Below are positions 1 to 6,326 of a DNA stretch of 8,387 nt, in pieces (the first letter of the stretch is position 1; each line of letters begins with the position of its first letter). The translations under genes and the position numbers were made by a program. Location of the stretch: the NCBI GenBank assembly GCA_002402945.1, contig DHGV01000034.1:1-8387 (forward strand). Reading direction: 5' to 3'. The stretch is from Pelotomaculum sp. UBA4789 (GTDB lineage: Bacteria > Bacillota > Desulfotomaculia > Desulfotomaculales > Pelotomaculaceae). The notes beneath the pieces are model-generated. The model searched no databases. It saw nothing but the letters and a program-made list of their open reading frames with translations, and was not told where the DNA came from.

Positions 1-70
1 AATTGGTAGGGCTAAATCTTTCGGCCCGAATCCGTCAGCTAACCTCGTAAGCGTTGAAAGGAAGGATGTT
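1..70 (+). promoter_or_regulatory. c-di-AMP riboswitch (ydaO/yuaA type), 3' part only
   Basis: The stretch around 30-62 carries the conserved 3' signature of ydaO/yuaA riboswitches (ATCCGTCAGCTAACCTCGTA, then AGCGTTGAAAGGAAG). The 5' half of the aptamer lies upstream of the window, so the boundary is approximate. Members of this class bind cyclic di-AMP and usually shut off expression of potassium-uptake and cell-wall genes. That fits here: a terminator hairpin follows at 88-127 and the next gene is kimA-like, the classic target in Bacillus subtilis, where ydaO is kimA. The family call rests on recalled consensus; the fold was not computed. Confidence 0.85.
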
Positions 71-87
71 TCATTATGCAAATTTTT

Positions 88-127
88 AAGCTCAGGATTG
101 CTTTGCAATTCCCGGGCTTTTTATTTT
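88..127 (+). terminator. Riboswitch-controlled intrinsic terminator
   Basis: AAGCTCAGGATTGC (88-101) pairs with GCAATTCCCGGGCTT (105-119) around a TTT loop, with one A-C mismatch, one G-U pair and one bulged T. It is followed by a T-rich tract (118-127). Placed between the aptamer and the kimA-like start, it is the expected expression platform: ligand-bound RNA would terminate here, giving an OFF switch at high c-di-AMP. Confidence 0.85.
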
Positions 128-183
128 GTTTAACACCATGAATAAATCCTGATAAATTGACTGCTTTACGGAGGTTTTCAAGG

Positions 184-1048
184 ATGGCTAATAATATAAA
201 ACGATTATTATTTGGCAGAGCATTACACAACGAGGAAATGACCGGGGAAAAACTACCTAAATGGAAGGCCATGTCTGTTTTTTCTTCTGATCCGCTATCC
301 TCAATCGGCTATGGCCCCGAACAAATTGTATTGATTCTGACAGTTCCCTGGGCTATAACCTATGGCTACACCTGGTTGGTGGCGGCAGCCATTATTGCCC
401 TGATGGGGATAGTAACACTCTCTTATGCTCAAGTTGCCAAAGTTAATCCGGGCGGCGGCGGCTCCTATTCCGTGGCTAAAAAGAATTTCGGAGAATATGC
501 GGCGCTTACTGCGGCTGCATCCCTGTTTATAGATTATACTCTCACTGTGGCGGTCAGCATATCATCCGGTACAGATGCTATTGTTTCAGCATTCCCTCTT
601 CTATCTGACCACCGGATGGGTTTAAACCTTTTTGTCTTGTTCGGAGTGCTCATGCTGATCAACCTGAGGGGTGTCAGGGAGTCCTCCAATGCTTTCGTTT
701 TCCCCACTTATGGTTTTATTTTCGGGATACTGGCGTTGGCTGCCACGGGTATTTTTCATATGTTCAGCGGCGGCGCCGTGATTCTTCCCCAGACTTCACT
801 GGAGAGGCAGCCCTTAGATTGGACGATACTATATTTGTTACTGCGGGCCTTTGCCAGCGGCTGCAGCTCGATGACCGGAGTAGAAGCTATTTCCAACGGT
901 GTTCCCAACGATACTTGTGCCGGAATTTGAGACAAAAAGATGGTGGCACCGCCTTCTTCACAACCAGACCGGATTATTATTAAGAAATTTGTTGGTGTTT
1001 AGAAAAAATATCGTGGTAACGGTGGTCCCTTATCAGCTTGAAAAATAA
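184..1048 (+). pseudogene. kimA: kimA-like potassium transporter, internally deleted and frameshifted
   Basis: Translation starts at ATG 184 behind GGAGG (spacer about 9 nt). The first 242 or so residues match the KimA/YdaO branch of the APC superfamily: a cytoplasmic N-terminus, the DPLSSIGYGPEQ motif of the first helix, a glycine-rich PGGGGSYSVAK stretch and several membrane helices up to GVEAISNGVPN. The match stops abruptly at about 909, and this frame ends seven codons later at TGA 928-930. A different frame from about 911 to TAA 1046-1048 encodes the typical C-terminal end of the same family (VPEF, RWWHRLLHNQT, FRKN, VVPYQLE). B. subtilis KimA is about 607 residues, so roughly 320 residues (about 1 kb) are missing between the two pieces. 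The product cannot be a functional transporter as written. The cause is either a real deletion or an assembly collapse. The last 16 nt overlap the 3' end of convergent pgsA. Confidence 0.85.
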
Positions 1049-1572
1049 GTTTTGCCGAATTTGATAAAATAATCCAGGCCGGACCAAATAGTTAAAACCA
1101 GGGCGACGGTCAAGGCTATGAACCCAAACGGAAAATTAATCAGGCTTAAAGGGTAATCCCTTACAAAAAGGGCAATAATTGCGGTAACCTGTGCCACCGT
1201 TTTGAATTTTCCAATACGGCTGGGCATAACTATTATCCTCTCCGCCGCCGCAATAGCCCTTAATCCGGTTACAGCAATTTCCCTGCTTATGATGATAATG
1301 GCTATCCAACCGGCCAGCCTGCCCATTTCCACCAGGACGATCAGTGCAGCTGTAATGAGAATCTTATCAGCTATAGGATCTAAAAACTTGCCCAGCAAGG
1401 TTACATCGTTTCCCTTTCTGGCAAAATAACCATCAAGGATATCCGTAAGTGCAGCAATTAAAAATATACCTGCAGCCACAAAATCAGCATAAGGGAACTT
1501 CATATATGCCACCAGTATAAATACGGGTATAAGTATTATTCTGGCTAAAGTCAGGCTGTTTGGTAAATTCAT
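1033..1572 (-). CDS. pgsA: CDP-diacylglycerol--glycerol-3-phosphate 3-phosphatidyltransferase
   Basis: This 179-residue integral membrane enzyme makes phosphatidylglycerol phosphate from CDP-diacylglycerol and glycerol 3-phosphate, the committed step to phosphatidylglycerol and cardiolipin. The CDP-alcohol phosphotransferase signature is complete: D44-x2-D47-G48-x2-A51-R52-x8-G61-x3-D65-x3-D69. The N-terminus MNLPNSLTLARIILIP and the length are typical of PgsA, and several hydrophobic helices follow. The ATG at 1572 was chosen over an upstream in-frame start because AGGAG lies 7 nt before it and the N-terminus then matches the family. The gene stands alone on the minus strand, separated from arsS by a strong hairpin, with no convincing promoter seen in the gap. 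In many Firmicutes pgsA neighbours rimO and cinA, which are absent here. Confidence 0.95.
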   Translation of the reverse strand: MNLPNSLTLARIILIPVFILVAYMKFPYADFVAAGIFLIAALTDILDGYFARKGNDVTLLGKFLDPIADKILITAALIVLVEMGRLAGWIAIIIISREIAVTGLRAIAAAERIIVMPSRIGKFKTVAQVTAIIALFVRDYPLSLINFPFGFIALTVALVLTIWSGLDYFIKFGKTYFSS

Positions 1573-1646
1573 GCGTCTTCTCCTGTTAATTATCAATAGA
1601 CCAACCTTTTGGTAACATAATATTATCAAAAATCCTGTACTAAACC

Positions 1647-1688
1647 AAGAGGCTTTAAGCAGACAAGCTGTTTAAAGCCTCTTTTTTT
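1647..1688. terminator. Strong hairpin terminator between pgsA and arsS
   Basis: A long stem pairs AAGAGGCTTTAAGCAG (1647-1662) with CTGTTTAAAGCCTCTT (1668-1683), with one G-U pair and the 5-nt loop ACAAG. Seven Ts (1682-1688) follow on the plus strand, so its best terminator polarity is plus, although no intact plus-strand gene lies just upstream. On the minus strand it sits 24 nt after the arsS stop and is followed only by TTGGTTTAG, a weak U tract. It probably ends the arsS transcript and may work in both directions. Confidence 0.8.
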
Positions 1689-1711
1689 CAATATTATTCT
1701 CAAGCTCCAGG

Positions 1712-2755
1712 TTATATTGCTGCCTTTGCCGCTATTGCACCGCTGCAGCTGGAGCCGGCGCCGGCTGTACAGGCGTAGCAGTGGTTTTCCGTGATAATCC
1801 GGCGGCTGTTCAAGGCGTCCGGATTAAAACTGTCAATATGCTGAGCTGATTCAGGCGCGCAGGGCAGTCCAAGCATCTGGTTGAAATCACAGTCATAAAG
1901 CTGGCCGTCCCAGCCCACAGAGATCATCTTCCTGCACATAACCATGCCGGCGGCAGCCGTATTAAAGGCATCTGCCAGACGAACCAGGTAATCTTCCAGG
2001 CTGCTGGTTTCGTGCAAAGATTTTAAAAATCTTCCTACCGGCACATTGGTTATAGTATAAAGTCTGGAAAAAACAATTTTGTGGCGGCGCATCAATTCTC
2101 TCCTGTAATCAGCTTCTAAAGATTGCTGATCGGGCGGCAGAGATGGGCCGCCGGGATTGTAAACCAGGCTGAGCCGCAGCTGGCTGTGCTCCCGCCCGTA
2201 ACCCAGTTTATTCAAATATTTTAAGACGCGGATGGAAGAGATATAAACGCCTTCCCCTCTCTGGCGGTCAATATTCTCTTCCAGGTAGCACGGCAGGGAA
2301 GCAATCAATTCAACCCCCTGACGGGCGTAGAAGCCAGCCAGGTGGGCATACATCGCCTGATCCAGAACAGCGAGGTTGGTACGGACCATTACCTTCCGGC
2401 CCAGCCTTACAGCTTCCTCTACCAGCCAGGTCAGATGGGGATTCATCTCGGGAGAGCCGCCGGTGATATCCAGTGTGGGGATATCGTTTTCGGCCAGCAC
2501 CGTCAGGCAGGCCGCAGCAGTGTCCCTGCTCATGGACTCGGTCCTGTGCGGCCCAGCTTCCACATGGCAGTGTTGGCATGAAAGGTTGCATACTTTACCC
2601 ATGTTCACCTGCATAACGGATATGCTATTGCTGCTCAGCGAGGGGAAACCGGCCTCCTTCAGCTTCTGACAAAAAGGGGTGATCCCGGTTGCCGCTCTCA
2701 GGTGCTGCAGCTGCTTTTCACAATCGCTGGGAAAGCAATGCAGAGTGCTTTTCAC
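1712..2755 (-). CDS. arsS: ArsS-type arsenosugar biosynthesis radical SAM protein
   Basis: This protein of about 347 residues belongs to the radical SAM/Cys-rich family (TIGR04167/DUF3641) called ArsS. Characterised members add the 5'-deoxyadenosyl group of SAM to dimethylarsenite on the way to arsenosugars. The radical SAM cluster motif C-x3-C-x2-C is C56/C60/C63 (GKVCNLSCQHCHVEAGP). Further family hallmarks are DITGGSPEMNPH, SLPCY, the ENIDRQRGEGV stretch, SVGWDGQLYDCDFNQML and the Cys-rich end HCYACTAGAGSSCSGA. I chose the GTG at 2755 because GAGAGGTG lies at good distance upstream and it forms a GTGA overlap with the stop of transferase 1, indicating translational coupling. Some family members contain selenocysteine; this one is complete with cysteines only. 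No arsM or other arsenic gene is visible, so the substrate is not proven. Confidence 0.9.
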   Translation of the reverse strand: MKSTLHCFPSDCEKQLQHLRAATGITPFCQKLKEAGFPSLSSNSISVMQVNMGKVCNLSCQHCHVEAGPHRTESMSRDTAAACLTVLAENDIPTLDITGGSPEMNPHLTWLVEEAVRLGRKVMVRTNLAVLDQAMYAHLAGFYARQGVELIASLPCYLEENIDRQRGEGVYISSIRVLKYLNKLGYGREHSQLRLSLVYNPGGPSLPPDQQSLEADYRRELMRRHKIVFSRLYTITNVPVGRFLKSLHETSSLEDYLVRLADAFNTAAAGMVMCRKMISVGWDGQLYDCDFNQMLGLPCAPESAQHIDSFNPDALNSRRIITENHCYACTAGAGSSCSGAIAAKAAI

Positions 2756-3432
2756 GATATTTTGCACCTCTCAATAAATTTTAAAAACCGGCTGGCTCTG
2801 TCATGAGCCGGCATTATTCCTATTTCTTTTTTGCATTGTATCGACGCCGCCAGTAGGTCGCCGGGCCTGTCGACATCCATCAGGCAGTCCAGCAGGCTGT
2901 ATTTCAGGCTGTTTCTTTTGCAGATGGATATGGTATTCCTTAACACCGTGTCCCCGCCCAAGTTAATATCTGCAAAAACCGCGTTCACCGGGCTGCGCAT
3001 GCCGATCAGGTAATACCCGCCGTCAAATGCCGGGCCGAAAACCAAGTCGCTGTGGTTGAGCAGGTGAAGCGCTTCCAACAGATGAGAAGGTTGCAGCGCC
3101 GGCGCATCTGTGCCAATCAGGATGACCGGCGAGTGGCCGCGGCTGAAAAGCCGGCTGGTGATGCTTTGCATGCGCTGCCCCAGGCTGCCTTCGGGCTGAG
3201 GGATTACCTCCACGCCGGTTTCTGTGACCTCAGCCAGTTTGTTTATTTCACCCGCCGGTGTGGCGGCAAGATAGCATTTATATTCAGGCAGCAGCCTGAC
3301 TGTATCCAGCGTGTCCAGGAGAAAAACCCACTGCAGCTCTTCCCTCTGATCTGGAGTAAGAACCTCGCTGAGACGGCTTTTGCCTTCAGCTGAAGGGATC
3401 CTGGACATCACTGCCACTGCTGGATTAGTCAT
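2752..3432 (-). CDS. rSAM/selenodomain-associated transferase 1 (CofC/DUF2064-like nucleotidyltransferase fold)
   Basis: The 226-residue protein has the GT-A/nucleotidyltransferase fold of the TIGR04282 (DUF2064) family. It shows an N-terminal beta strand and basic loop (AVAVMSRIPSAEGKSRL, residues 5-21), a GSLGQRM segment (82-88), GTDAP (107-111, the likely metal/nucleotide-binding Asp) and GPAFDGGYYLIG (133-144). Family members resemble CofC guanylyltransferases, but the substrate is unknown; they occur beside ArsS-type radical SAM genes. ATG 3432 has AGGTGG 5 nt upstream. Its stop overlaps the arsS start by 4 nt (GTGA), so the two are probably made together. The 67-bp gap to divergent transferase 2 must hold both promoters, but I found no strong -35/-10 pair in it. 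Confidence 0.88.
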   Translation of the reverse strand: MTNPAVAVMSRIPSAEGKSRLSEVLTPDQREELQWVFLLDTLDTVRLLPEYKCYLAATPAGEINKLAEVTETGVEVIPQPEGSLGQRMQSITSRLFSRGHSPVILIGTDAPALQPSHLLEALHLLNHSDLVFGPAFDGGYYLIGMRSPVNAVFADINLGGDTVLRNTISICKRNSLKYSLLDCLMDVDRPGDLLAASIQCKKEIGIMPAHDRASRFLKFIERCKIS

Positions 3433-3499
3433 ATTCCACCTGTATTTCTCAAGTTCTTTAAAAGAGGATTAGGCCAAATTACCGAGAAAAACTCTACAT

Positions 3500-4195
3500 A
3501 TGAACAAGAACAAGCCGCCCTTGATCAGCGTAATCATCCCCACCTATAATGAGTCAGCCACGATCACCGGGACACTCGAGCACCTGCGGCCCTGGCGCGA
3601 TGTCCTGGAAATTATCGTCGTCGACGGGGGGAGCAGCGATGGCACAACCGGCCTGGTGGTATCGGAAGCCTGGCTGGCCAGCGCCCCCAGGGGCCGGGCC
3701 AGCCAGATGAACACCGGCGCCCAGCTGGCCACCGGTGAGACGCTGCTTTTTTTGCACAGTGACACCCGCCTGCCGCAGGACTTTCTGCAGCAGCTAGCGC
3801 TGGCCTTGTCCGACCGCGGCGTAGCCGGCGGCGCCTTTAAAATCAAAATCGGTCATCCCGGACTTTTTTTTTACCTGACCTCCCTCGGCTCTAACCTCAG
3901 GGCGGCCTTAACGGGCATCTATTTCGGCGATCAGGCTATTTTCGTGCGCCGTGATATATTTCAGCATATCGGCGGCTTCCCGCTGATCGAATTAATGGAA
4001 GACTGGGAGTTTTCCCTCAGCCTGCGCCGGGTGGGGAAAACCAAACTCCTTCCCGGCCCGGTCACAACCTCAGCCAGGCGCTGGCTGATCCACGGCAAAT
4101 GGCGCACAACCTGGCTGATGCATAAGATAAAAACACTTTACCTTCTGGGCGCCAGCCCGGAGGATTTAAAGAAGCTGTACTCTGACCGGCGCTGA
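3500..4195 (+). CDS. rSAM/selenodomain-associated transferase 2 (GT2 glycosyltransferase)
   Basis: The 231-residue family 2 glycosyltransferase-like protein fits TIGR04283. It begins with the GT2 strand ISVIIPTYNESATI (9-22), then VDGGSSDGT (41-49), the characteristic RGRASQMNTGAQ stretch (64-75), the metal-binding HSDT (86-89), GDQAIFVRR (143-151) and EDWE (167-170, the acceptor/catalytic region). There is no signal peptide and no clear multi-helix membrane tail, so it is probably cytosolic or membrane-associated. In known clusters it accompanies ArsS and transferase 1 and has been proposed to complete the sugar part of arsenosugar-type products; that is inference. It is transcribed opposite to its two partners. 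The ribosome site before ATG 3500 is weak (CCGAG). Its 3' end overlaps the convergent Cys-rich protein gene by 30 nt. Confidence 0.88.
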   Translation: MNKNKPPLISVIIPTYNESATITGTLEHLRPWRDVLEIIVVDGGSSDGTTGLVVSEAWLASAPRGRASQMNTGAQLATGETLLFLHSDTRLPQDFLQQLALALSDRGVAGGAFKIKIGHPGLFFYLTSLGSNLRAALTGIYFGDQAIFVRRDIFQHIGGFPLIELMEDWEFSLSLRRVGKTKLLPGPVTTSARRWLIHGKWRTTWLMHKIKTLYLLGASPEDLKKLYSDRR

Positions 4196-4627
4196 AGAGG
4201 CCTTTCTGGCCAAAAGCAGCTCCAGGGTAAGAACGGCTGTTTTAGCAGTGATTTCCCGGCACTTTTTGTTTTTAGTAGGCGAAAGTTTTTTGCGCAGCCC
4301 CCGGCAGCAGGCCGTTCCAAACATATTGACAAACTCGCGGTGCAGGGATGCAACCGCTTCAGTAATTTCACTGTCAAAACCTTTTGTTTCAGGCCCGGCA
4401 AGCATTGTGCTGATAGCCATCACGCCTCCCACGAGCGCGCCGCAGGTACAGCCGGCGCTCATGCCGTGAGCGAAGCCGACAGCCAGCTGCATAATGCTGC
4501 TGGTCTGTCCGCCCAACAATTCCAGGTTGCTCAGTGCCACTGCCTGGGCACAGTTGTAGTCCTGTTTAAAATAATTTTCCGCTCTCTTGCGCACTTCCTC
4601 ATACATATCCTGGTCTGCTTTGTTCAT
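4166..4627 (-). CDS. C_GCAxxG_C_C family Cys-rich redox protein
   Basis: This 153-residue protein carries the cysteine pattern of the C_GCAxxG_C_C (TIGR01909) family: YNCAQAV (C26), GCTCGALVGG (C60, C62), the paired C107-C108 and C123. Members are thought to bind metal or act as redox-active proteins; the exact role is unknown, and some occur near selenium- or electron-transfer genes. ATG 4627 was chosen (GAG 7 nt upstream); a TTG at 4639 is a possible earlier start but has poor SD spacing. It lies 23 nt after the true TAG end of the selenocysteine rhodanese and is therefore the last gene of that operon. No hairpin terminator is visible after it; its end runs into convergent transferase 2. 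Confidence 0.85.
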   Translation of the reverse strand: MNKADQDMYEEVRKRAENYFKQDYNCAQAVALSNLELLGGQTSSIMQLAVGFAHGMSAGCTCGALVGGVMAISTMLAGPETKGFDSEITEAVASLHREFVNMFGTACCRGLRKKLSPTKNKKCREITAKTAVLTLELLLARKASSAPVRVQLL

Positions 4628-4650
4628 TCGTATACTCAACTACTTCCGTC

Positions 4651-5619
4651 CTAGATCTCCATTGGCATACTCTTGTCTCCGCCCCACTCATAGATGGAAC
4701 CTTCGTAGTTTCTGACTTTATCAAAGCCTACAGCTCTGAGGATCATGGATGCATATCCAGATCTGATACCCATGGTTCAGCAGACTACAAAATCATCAGA
4801 GGGTTTAATATTATAAGAGGCCATGAGCGTTTTAATCTCATCAGGTGTCTTTGGCGTACCGTCTTTGTTCAATAAATCCGTCCACAGTATGTTTACTGCG
4901 CCGGTGATGTGACCGCCGCGCGGCTCCCCTGATTTCTGGGAACCTTTATATTCACCGTCTGTTCTGACATCGACGATCGCTTGTTTGCCTAAATTGCTGA
5001 AGACATAATCCTTTGTCGCAATATAGCCCTGATCGTAATCTTTCAGGACCACTCCGGTAACTGGCTTGGGCTGTGCCGTTTCCTTAGTCACCTCATAGCC
5101 CAGTTCCTTCCAGTAGGACAAACCCCCGACCAGCATCTTCACATTATCCATCCCAGCCAGCTTTAACTGCCAGACAGCTCTGCCGTCGGCGCCCGGCCCC
5201 TTAAAAACATCCGAGTAAAACACAATCGTCTTTTTATTGTCTATGCCCAATGATGCCAGCTTTTTCTGTAAATCTTCCTTGTTCTTGATCGTTCCCCATC
5301 CCGGATCACCGGGTTTGCCGACTGCATCCGAAAAAGCCTGCAGCCCGATGCCGATGGCGCCGGGAATATGTTCTGAAGCATAGAGATCTGGTTTGTTGCA
5401 GTCCAGAAGGACCAGGTTGTCGCTTCCCAACAACCCCTTCAATTGTTGGGCGGTGATGAGGGAATCATGGTTCTGATAAACTGAGATGTCAAATTCTTTT
5501 GGCGCCTGGCCGTCTACAGTCGCCGTTTGTTTGCCGCAGCCAGATACTGCCAGGAGCAGTACCAGGGCCAGGATTCCCATCAAAAGCTGCTTAATTTTAA
5601 AACTCTGCCGCAAAAGCAT
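4651..5619 (-). CDS. Selenocysteine-containing two-domain rhodanese lipoprotein (TGA at 4777-4779 read as Sec)
   Basis: The full product is 322 residues including Sec281. Residues 1-28 form a lipoprotein signal peptide (FKIK, a hydrophobic core, lipobox VSGC with C28), so the protein should be anchored outside the membrane. Rhodanese domain 1 (about 50-175) has LLDCNKPDLYASEHIPGAI but lacks the catalytic Cys (FYSD, Ser136). Domain 2 (about 195-322) has VDVRTDGEY (217-225), GHITGAVNI (236-244) and the active loop FVVC-U-TMGIRSG, where U is the TGA codon. It aligns with the catalytic Cys of the C-x-x-G-x-R-S loop. The 41 codons after TGA encode the expected family end (YEGSIYEWGG, then MPMEI) and stop at TAG 4651. 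Thiosulfate:cyanide-type sulfur (or selenium) transfer is the family activity; the substrate is unknown. ATG 5619 was chosen for its AAAGGAGGG site; it overlaps the VTT gene by 23 nt. A standard gene caller would end it at 4777. Confidence 0.88.
4741..4763 (-). promoter_or_regulatory. Candidate bacterial SECIS element
   Basis: On the minus strand GATC-TGGAT (4763-4755) pairs with ATCCA-GATC around the loop ATGC (4754-4751), with one bulged U at 4745: nine base pairs in all. The loop starts 25 nt after the first base of the TGA, within the spacing described for bacterial SECIS hairpins, and the whole lies inside the coding region as usual in bacteria. It departs from the usual pattern in having the bulged U on the 3' side and a short loop without G in its first two positions. 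An alternative fold (TATC/GATA, loop AGATCTG) would give a loop with G second, but closer to the TGA. SelB recognition is inferred, not shown. Confidence 0.55.
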
Positions 5620-6310
5620 TTCCCTCCTTTGTTTTTTTATCTTTCCAGATATGCTTAAAGAGTACAAATAACGCACTCAGGGCAAAAAGGATTAAGAGGG
5701 CAAAAACCATTGTCCTCACTCCGCCGGTGAGCATGCCGCCGATATAGGAATAAACAATGGTCGCCGGCAGCTGGCCAACCCCGGTGGCAACAAAAAACGG
5801 CCAAAAGCCCATCGAGGTCAAACCGGCGGCATAACTGACGATATCAAAGGAAATGAACGGCAGCAGGCGCGCAATCAGTATGGCATATTTGCCGTAATGC
5901 TTGAAAAAATCGTCTACGCTTTTAAGTGCTTTGTTTGATGTGAATTTTTCTACTGTATCCCGGCCCAGGTACCTGGCAATATAAAAACAGATCACTGCCC
6001 CGGCCATTGCGCTGGACCAGGAAAGGATCGCCCCGTATACCCAGCCAAAAAGTCCGGCATTGGCAAAAGTAATAATGAATGCCGGCAGGGGTACCGCGAT
6101 AGACTGAAAAATCATCAGGGAAAAGGATACTATAGGCGCCCAGATCCCAAAACTTAAAATATATCCCCGGGCCATTTCCACGTCCACATTGCTTAGAATA
6201 AAGAAGGCCTGGTTGACATTGGTTTTAATCAAAGGGATGAAAAAATACAGGCAGCCGGTAATTGCCAGCAGCAGGAATTTTCCCTTATAGCCACGCAACA
6301 TGTTCTTCAA
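5597..6310 (-). CDS. TVP38/TMEM64 family membrane protein (VTT/DedA-like)
   Basis: This 237-residue integral membrane protein has a VTT (SNARE-associated/DedA-like) domain. It shows an N-terminal helix (about 12-28), the re-entrant region FQSIAVPLPAFIITFANAGLFG (68-89), YIARYLGR (110-117), RLLPFISFDIVSYAAGL (148-164), GQLPATIVYSYIGG (179-192) and a final helix before a basic tail. Family members are proposed lipid scramblases or transporters; in bacteria they often neighbour rhodanese, mercuric-reductase-like or selenium genes, but no substrate is established. I chose the TTG at 6310 because AAAGGGGGTGAT, almost the full anti-SD complement, lies just upstream and overlaps the codons of a longer TTG-started version (6340). 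It is 16 nt after the YbhN gene and overlaps the rhodanese start, so all are one operon. Confidence 0.88.
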   Translation of the reverse strand: MKNMLRGYKGKFLLLAITGCLYFFIPLIKTNVNQAFFILSNVDVEMARGYILSFGIWAPIVSFSLMIFQSIAVPLPAFIITFANAGLFGWVYGAILSWSSAMAGAVICFYIARYLGRDTVEKFTSNKALKSVDDFFKHYGKYAILIARLLPFISFDIVSYAAGLTSMGFWPFFVATGVGQLPATIVYSYIGGMLTGGVRTMVFALLILFALSALFVLFKHIWKDKKTKEGNAFAAEF

Positions 6311-6326
6311 AACAAAATCACCCCCT

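Noticed and set aside
938..955. T-box-like antiterminator sequence (TGGTGGCACCGCC) after the kimA fragment
   Set aside because: In another frame these bases encode the conserved RWWHRLL of the KimA C-terminus, so the resemblance is chance and the gene remnant explains the region.
1573..1646. Possible pgsA promoter (TTGGTT, 17 nt, TAATAT)
   Set aside because: Only three of six -35 bases match and the -10 is poor in an AT-rich stretch, so it is not supported enough to annotate.
1712..1790. Possible Sec codon in the Cys-rich end of ArsS
   Set aside because: Some relatives are selenoproteins, but here the frame is complete with cysteines and ends at a TAA in the expected place.
3052..3393. 113-codon plus-strand ORF opposite transferase 1
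   Set aside because: It is antisense to a clear family member, has no SD and no recognisable motifs.
4777..4779. TGA as an ordinary nonsense mutation or a code with UGA as Trp
   Set aside because: The downstream frame is intact and family-typical, the position is the catalytic residue rather than a Trp site, and neighbouring genes stop at TGA. A sequencing error or recent point mutation remains the main alternative.
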